From: Stutzerimonas stutzeri
GTDB taxonomy: Bacteria > Pseudomonadota > Gammaproteobacteria > Pseudomonadales > Pseudomonadaceae
NCBI GenBank assembly: GCA_002339675.1
Contig: DDKB01000009.1
Location: 1 to 64,000 of the forward strand
Direction: 5' to 3'
Length of the DNA stretch: 64,000 nucleotides
Positions 60,493 to 64,000 of this stretch are shown here, piece after piece. The position numbers were made by a program, and so were the translations under genes. Positions within the stretch are counted from its first letter, which is position 1; every line of letters starts with the position of its first letter. The notes below the pieces were generated by a model. It saw only the letters and a list, made by a program, of their open reading frames with translations. It ran no database searches and had not been told where the DNA came from.

Positions 60493-62003
60493 ACAAGGAT
60501 CTCTACGCCTCTCATTGGCCCGAGCTCGAACAGCACGTGACTCCCCGGCCTTTGCCCGATGCGCTCCCCCCCGTACCGTCGATTGAGCCGGAGATGCTGC
60601 CGGAATCGATTCGCTCTTATGTGCTGGACGTATCGCAACGAATGCAGTCGGCACCCGATTACGCTGCCGTAGTAGCCATTTGTGCCCTTTCTGCAGTGCT
60701 GGGCCGCAAGGCCCTGATACGCCCAAAGCAGCACGATGACTGGACCGTGACCCCGACCGCATGGGGAGCTCTCATCGGTGGGCCGAGCACAATGAAATCG
60801 CCATCGATGGCTGAAATGCTGCGTCCCCTCAATAGCATCGAGGCTCGCGCGGCGGTCGAATGGAAGGAACGCGCGAAGCAGTACAAGGCTGAAGTCGAAG
60901 TAAACGAAATTGAGATCAGTCTCGCCAAAACAACTGCTAGAAAGCTGATGCAGAAAGGCCAAAGAGAGGAAGCCATCATGTCGTTGGCATCCACGGAAGG
61001 CAGCGACGAGGAGCCGTCGTTAGAGCGGATTATTGTGAATGATGCTTCGGTCGAGGCGCTGGGCGAGCGGATGCGCGAGAACCCGAATGGGCTTTTGATG
61101 GTGCGTGACGAGCTGTCGGGTTGGATAAGTCTGTTGATGCAAGAGGACCGCCAATCGGATCGCGCATTCTTCCTGGAGGCATTTAACGGCAACAGTAGTT
61201 TCACTTATGACCGCATCGGACGTGGGACTGTCCGTATCGAGAATTGCACACTGTCGGTTATCGGCGGTATTCAACCCAGCCGTATCGCGCCCCTCGTGCG
61301 GGGTGCCCTGCGAGGAATCGCTGATGATGGTCTGATCCAGCGACTGCAGCTCGCCATCTGGCCTGACCCGGTCAAGTCGTGGCGATGGATCGACCGAGCG
61401 CCCGACACGTGCGCTCGTACCCGCTACTTCAACACCTTTGATCGCTTGCACGCCCTGGAGCTGCCAGGCAACGGGGATGAGCCGGCCTGCCTGCGATTCA
61501 CACCCGAAGCGCAGGCCATGTACATCGAATGGATGGAGGAGATCCAAATCGACGCTCGGGGCGATGAAATGCCTGCGGCGATGCAGAGTCACTTGCTCAA
61601 GATGCCCAAGACTGTTGCTGGTCTTGCTCTGCTGTTCGAGCTTCTGGACGGCGGCACCGAAGCGGTCGGAGTTGTCGCAACAGGTCGCGCCCTTGACTGG
61701 GGCGATTACTTACGCGGTCACGCAAACCGTCTGTACAGCGCCGCGACGCATGGAGGCATCGAAGGCGCCCGGCTGATTTTGAAACGCAAAGCAAAGTTGC
61801 CCAATCCTGTGAAGGCTCGAGAGATTCAGCGCCGGAGCTGGAGCGGGCTCTCTACTCCTGAGGAGGTCGCGAGTGCGCTTGAGGTGCTGGTCGATTATGG
61901 ACATCTGACGGAGCAGGTGATGGACCCCTCACCAATGGGTGGCCGACCAACCAAAACGTACCGTTGGGTAGAGGAGGTCTCCAACGATGGGCAGGTGGCT
62001 TAA
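60489..62003 (+). CDS. DUF3987 (YfjI-like) protein, putative satellite replication ATPase
   Basis: A 504-residue protein of the DUF3987 family. An early segment is VVAICALSAVLGRKALIRPK. The P-loop-like GGPSTMKSPSMAEM is near residue 97, and VRDELSGWISLL with ENCTLSVIGGIQPSRI comes later. Such proteins are common in P4-like and other satellites, where they sit with a primase-type protein and probably unwind DNA at the element's origin. It overlaps the zinc-finger gene at its start and the next gene by 17 bases. Confidence 0.88.
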   Translation: MNKDLYASHWPELEQHVTPRPLPDALPPVPSIEPEMLPESIRSYVLDVSQRMQSAPDYAAVVAICALSAVLGRKALIRPKQHDDWTVTPTAWGALIGGPSTMKSPSMAEMLRPLNSIEARAAVEWKERAKQYKAEVEVNEIEISLAKTTARKLMQKGQREEAIMSLASTEGSDEEPSLERIIVNDASVEALGERMRENPNGLLMVRDELSGWISLLMQEDRQSDRAFFLEAFNGNSSFTYDRIGRGTVRIENCTLSVIGGIQPSRIAPLVRGALRGIADDGLIQRLQLAIWPDPVKSWRWIDRAPDTCARTRYFNTFDRLHALELPGNGDEPACLRFTPEAQAMYIEWMEEIQIDARGDEMPAAMQSHLLKMPKTVAGLALLFELLDGGTEAVGVVATGRALDWGDYLRGHANRLYSAATHGGIEGARLILKRKAKLPNPVKAREIQRRSWSGLSTPEEVASALEVLVDYGHLTEQVMDPSPMGGRPTKTYRWVEEVSNDGQVA

Positions 62004-62526
62004 CAAGGTCCAGAAATACACTGAGGGCACACCGACAAAACCGACAGAACCAGCTTTTGTCAGTTTCGTCAGTACAGCATCAAGCAGTTTTCAGGAAAAC
62101 GAATCGATCGGACTGACGACTACCAATGGTCCGCGCGCGGACCGCGTCTGGCTGCACTTGATGGTGGTCGATGGCTGTGTAACCCAGCGAACCGGCGACC
62201 AGAAAACTGCGATCATCAAAGGCGAAGCGCACATGCGCTACGGTGACAAGCTGATGGCGGTAGTGCCCGTACCCGGCTTCGAACGCCCCCTTACCGAGGA
62301 GGAGGTCATCAAGGCTCTGGCCGGAACTCTTGCGGCGCCAGCAGCGCTTCCCTTGCCGTCAGATGCATGGCTGTTCCGTGTTGCACGGCTGCTGGGCGTT
62401 CAGCCTGCCGAGCTACTAGACAGCGGATATCTGGAACCACACGACCTAATCGAGCAGGCCGGCACTGCTCCTGAGCTAGTGGCTGAAACGATCCGGCGAA
62501 GTCCGGCTTGGATCAGCCGGTCATAG
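61987..62526 (+). CDS. Hypothetical protein at the end of the satellite block
   Basis: A 179-residue protein. GAGGAGG lies about 9 bases before its ATG, inside the DUF3987 gene. No motif is clear; the C-terminal part is helical (AWLFRVARLLGVQPAELL). It is the last gene of the coupled alpA-to-DUF3987 run. The 144 bases after it, up to 62671, hold nothing I can name. Confidence 0.72.
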   Translation: MGRWLNKVQKYTEGTPTKPTEPAFVSFVSTASSSFQENESIGLTTTNGPRADRVWLHLMVVDGCVTQRTGDQKTAIIKGEAHMRYGDKLMAVVPVPGFERPLTEEEVIKALAGTLAAPAALPLPSDAWLFRVARLLGVQPAELLDSGYLEPHDLIEQAGTAPELVAETIRRSPAWISRS

Positions 62527-62670
62527 GGACGACGGAAAGCCCAGCAAAGATGTCTCGTTACTACCATCGCGGTGCCCATGCCGGCCCGCGCCATGGTAGG
62601 ACAACCGAACTACGCGACCCGGCTGATACTCCTCCCTATGGAACCAGCTGGCCGATGGATTCAAAAATTT

Positions 62671-63624
62671 TCAAACAATGAAAACCTGCGATACGGCTTC
62701 CGTTATCGCTTCGTTTTCCGATTCGGGAAACGAGTAATGGTCAAAGATGCGATTGACCGCACCAAAGCCGCGCTCCATGAACCTCTGCAGCTTCTCCGGC
62801 GGGATGTAAGCCTTACCGGGAGTAACCGTGATAGCAGATGCCAGACACATTCCCACTAACTTTACAGACCCATCTCCTGGGGTGAGAAAGAAGAACCAGA
62901 ACGGCCACTCCTGGTCGATGCCGTGCAGGTAGCGGCAAACTTCGGGGATCGCATAAAGCTCGCGTGAATCATCGTCATATCCCGCGATCACCAAGGACAA
63001 AAAGCCCTTGAAGCTCCATACAAGCTGGGGATCGTTAACAGGCACCAGCGTTCGGAGAAAGCTAAGGGAGCTCTCCAAATCGAAGGCCTCGATTTGCTGG
63101 CGATGTATAGAGAAGACTACAGGCCCATCTAAATCATTCTTGTCGCTCTCGTCGCCATATTCGTCGTCGTCCTCGTCACACTGAGGATCATCCTCCCCCC
63201 ATTTAAAGCGGTAGAGGCTCGGGCTCTCATAATCCGCAGCGGCCGACAACACATCACTTGCTAGCTTGCACACGATGTCATCCGTACTGAGCGGCACGCT
63301 TGCGCTACCGTCCGAATCCGCATGGTGGTCATAGATATAGTCCCAGCCTGCGTCAGTAGCCGTCCACAGCGCCAGTTGAGCATCTCTATCCAGTTCTTCT
63401 AAGCAGGCATACAACAAGCTTTCGATAACGTCTTCGTACACCGCCCACTGATAAGATTCTTCTTTCTGGACTTGCGCACAAATCTCCTCCCAGACATTGG
63501 CGAGCCCAGAATCCCCGGAAAGCATCGCGTCCATGCTCTCCAGGTCACTTATTACCTCGTTGACTATCGTTGCAGCTAACCTGCTGGCCCACGCCCTTAC
63601 GATATGCTGCTCTATACGGCTCAT
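62671..63624 (-). CDS. Acidic hypothetical protein behind hsdR
   Basis: A 317-residue protein. It is strongly acidic, with a run rich in aspartate and glutamate at about residues 148-165 (DDPQCDEDDDEYGDESDKND). GGAGAG lies 4 bases before the ATG. It is 24 bases downstream of the hsdR stop on the same strand, so it may be the last gene of a type I restriction operon. The acidity recalls DNA mimics, but no known anti-restriction family is matched. Confidence 0.75.
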   Translation of the reverse strand: MSRIEQHIVRAWASRLAATIVNEVISDLESMDAMLSGDSGLANVWEEICAQVQKEESYQWAVYEDVIESLLYACLEELDRDAQLALWTATDAGWDYIYDHHADSDGSASVPLSTDDIVCKLASDVLSAAADYESPSLYRFKWGEDDPQCDEDDDEYGDESDKNDLDGPVVFSIHRQQIEAFDLESSLSFLRTLVPVNDPQLVWSFKGFLSLVIAGYDDDSRELYAIPEVCRYLHGIDQEWPFWFFFLTPGDGSVKLVGMCLASAITVTPGKAYIPPEKLQRFMERGFGAVNRIFDHYSFPESENEAITEAVSQVFIV

Positions 63625-63648
63625 GCGCTCTCCTTGCTCATACCTGCG

Positions 63649-64000
63649 TCAATCAATCCGTGGTGAAAGGCCCGCCTGCTGCGTCAGCATCTTCAAAATT
63701 ACCAGCGCAAACGCACGGCTCTTGGTCTCGTTATCCAGCACTTCCAGCGATAGCTTCTCGTGGTCGGTCATGGCGTCCAGCACGGTGTCCAGCACGCGCT
63801 TGGGGAACAGGCCGTGCATCACTTGCTCCACCGAGTGGTTGTTCACCTGGGCCATCACGTCTTCTTGGCGGCTGATGCGATTGGCGATGCCGGTGAGGAA
63901 TTGCAGCTGATCGTCGTCACTCACCTCGGCACCGAAGATATCGTTCAGCGCCTCGATGATTTCCGATAGCCGCTTCTTCTCCGGGTCATGGGGTTTGCCG
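63649..64000 (-). CDS. hsdR: Type I restriction enzyme R subunit, C-terminal part (cut by window edge)
   Basis: The frame is open to the window's right edge. About 117 residues are visible, GKPHDPEKKRLSEIIEALND through NRISRQEDVMAQVNNHS to LSPRID. This is the C-terminal end of HsdR, the motor/nuclease subunit, where it contacts the methylase. The N-terminal nuclease and helicase domains lie beyond the window. A downstream acidic gene follows closely. Confidence 0.92.
   Translation of the reverse strand, partial: GKPHDPEKKRLSEIIEALNDIFGAEVSDDDQLQFLTGIANRISRQEDVMAQVNNHSVEQVMHGLFPKRVLDTVLDAMTDHEKLSLEVLDNETKSRAFALVILKMLTQQAGLSPRID

Overview
The window reads as a chromosomal segment of a Pseudomonas-like gammaproteobacterium, most likely of the Pseudomonas/Stutzerimonas stutzeri type. 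The bulk is GC-rich. The order gltX, LysR, HlyD/MFS pump, uvrB, aromatic aminotransferase, tRNA-Asn, then FKBP isomerase, tRNA-Asp/Val, rdgC and a BASS transporter follows blocks I know from Pseudomonas aeruginosa. This assignment is by recognition of gene order and protein sequence, not by a database search.

Layout. 1-9.2 kb: tRNA-Glu (cut by the window edge), tRNA-Ala, gltX, an EmrAB-type efflux pair with a divergent LysR regulator, uvrB and an aromatic aminotransferase, ending in tRNA-Asn. A 148-bp tandem duplication of the tRNA-Asn 3' end and its terminator follows (9149-9459). 9.5-26 kb: FKBP lipoprotein, tRNA-Asp and tRNA-Val, rdgC, a BASS transporter, a Gdx guanidinium exporter behind a candidate guanidine-II riboswitch, a secreted curlin-repeat protein, an acetyltransferase, an MFS-acyltransferase fusion, azlCD, a CrbS/MxtR-type hybrid sensor kinase, an MgtC/DUF4010 protein, rmuC and a Sel1-repeat protein. 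26-34.7 kb: the ydbH-ynbE-ydbL envelope-lipid operon, a three-subunit membrane gluconate-type dehydrogenase, and an LpxR-like lipid A deacylase.

34.8-43.5 kb is a coherent phosphorus-scavenging cluster, all on the minus strand: TonB-dependent receptor, two-domain beta-propeller phytase lipoprotein, ExbB, ExbD, TonB and a Tat-exported PhoX phosphatase. A Pho-box-like sequence lies before the receptor. The tonB reading frame carries an apparent one-base deletion just before its conserved C-terminal domain. A 0.6-kb pair of long inverted repeats (43716-44312) separates this cluster from a GGDEF-like protein with a degenerate active site, an AraC regulator, two tiny ORFs, a D-lactate dehydrogenase and a hypothetical membrane protein.

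From about 48955 to the end of the window lies a mobile island. Its left end is a 14-bp fragment that matches the 3' end of a serine tRNA. It then carries a P4-type tyrosine integrase and a cargo region that is visibly richer in A+T. The cargo includes a compact minus-strand operon of four genes (two-domain AAA+ ATPase, WYL-type regulator, an unknown acidic protein, and a JAMM/MPN metalloprotease-like protein), beside a decayed fragment of a second WYL gene. This operon is my best candidate for an undescribed, possibly anti-phage, system. Further right are an unknown 461-residue protein, a decayed IS3-family element, a satellite replication/regulation block (AlpA, two tiny proteins, a zinc-finger primase fragment-like protein, a DUF3987 protein) with overlapping start and stop codons throughout, and the 3' end of a type I restriction hsdR gene. 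The right end of the island is not in the window.
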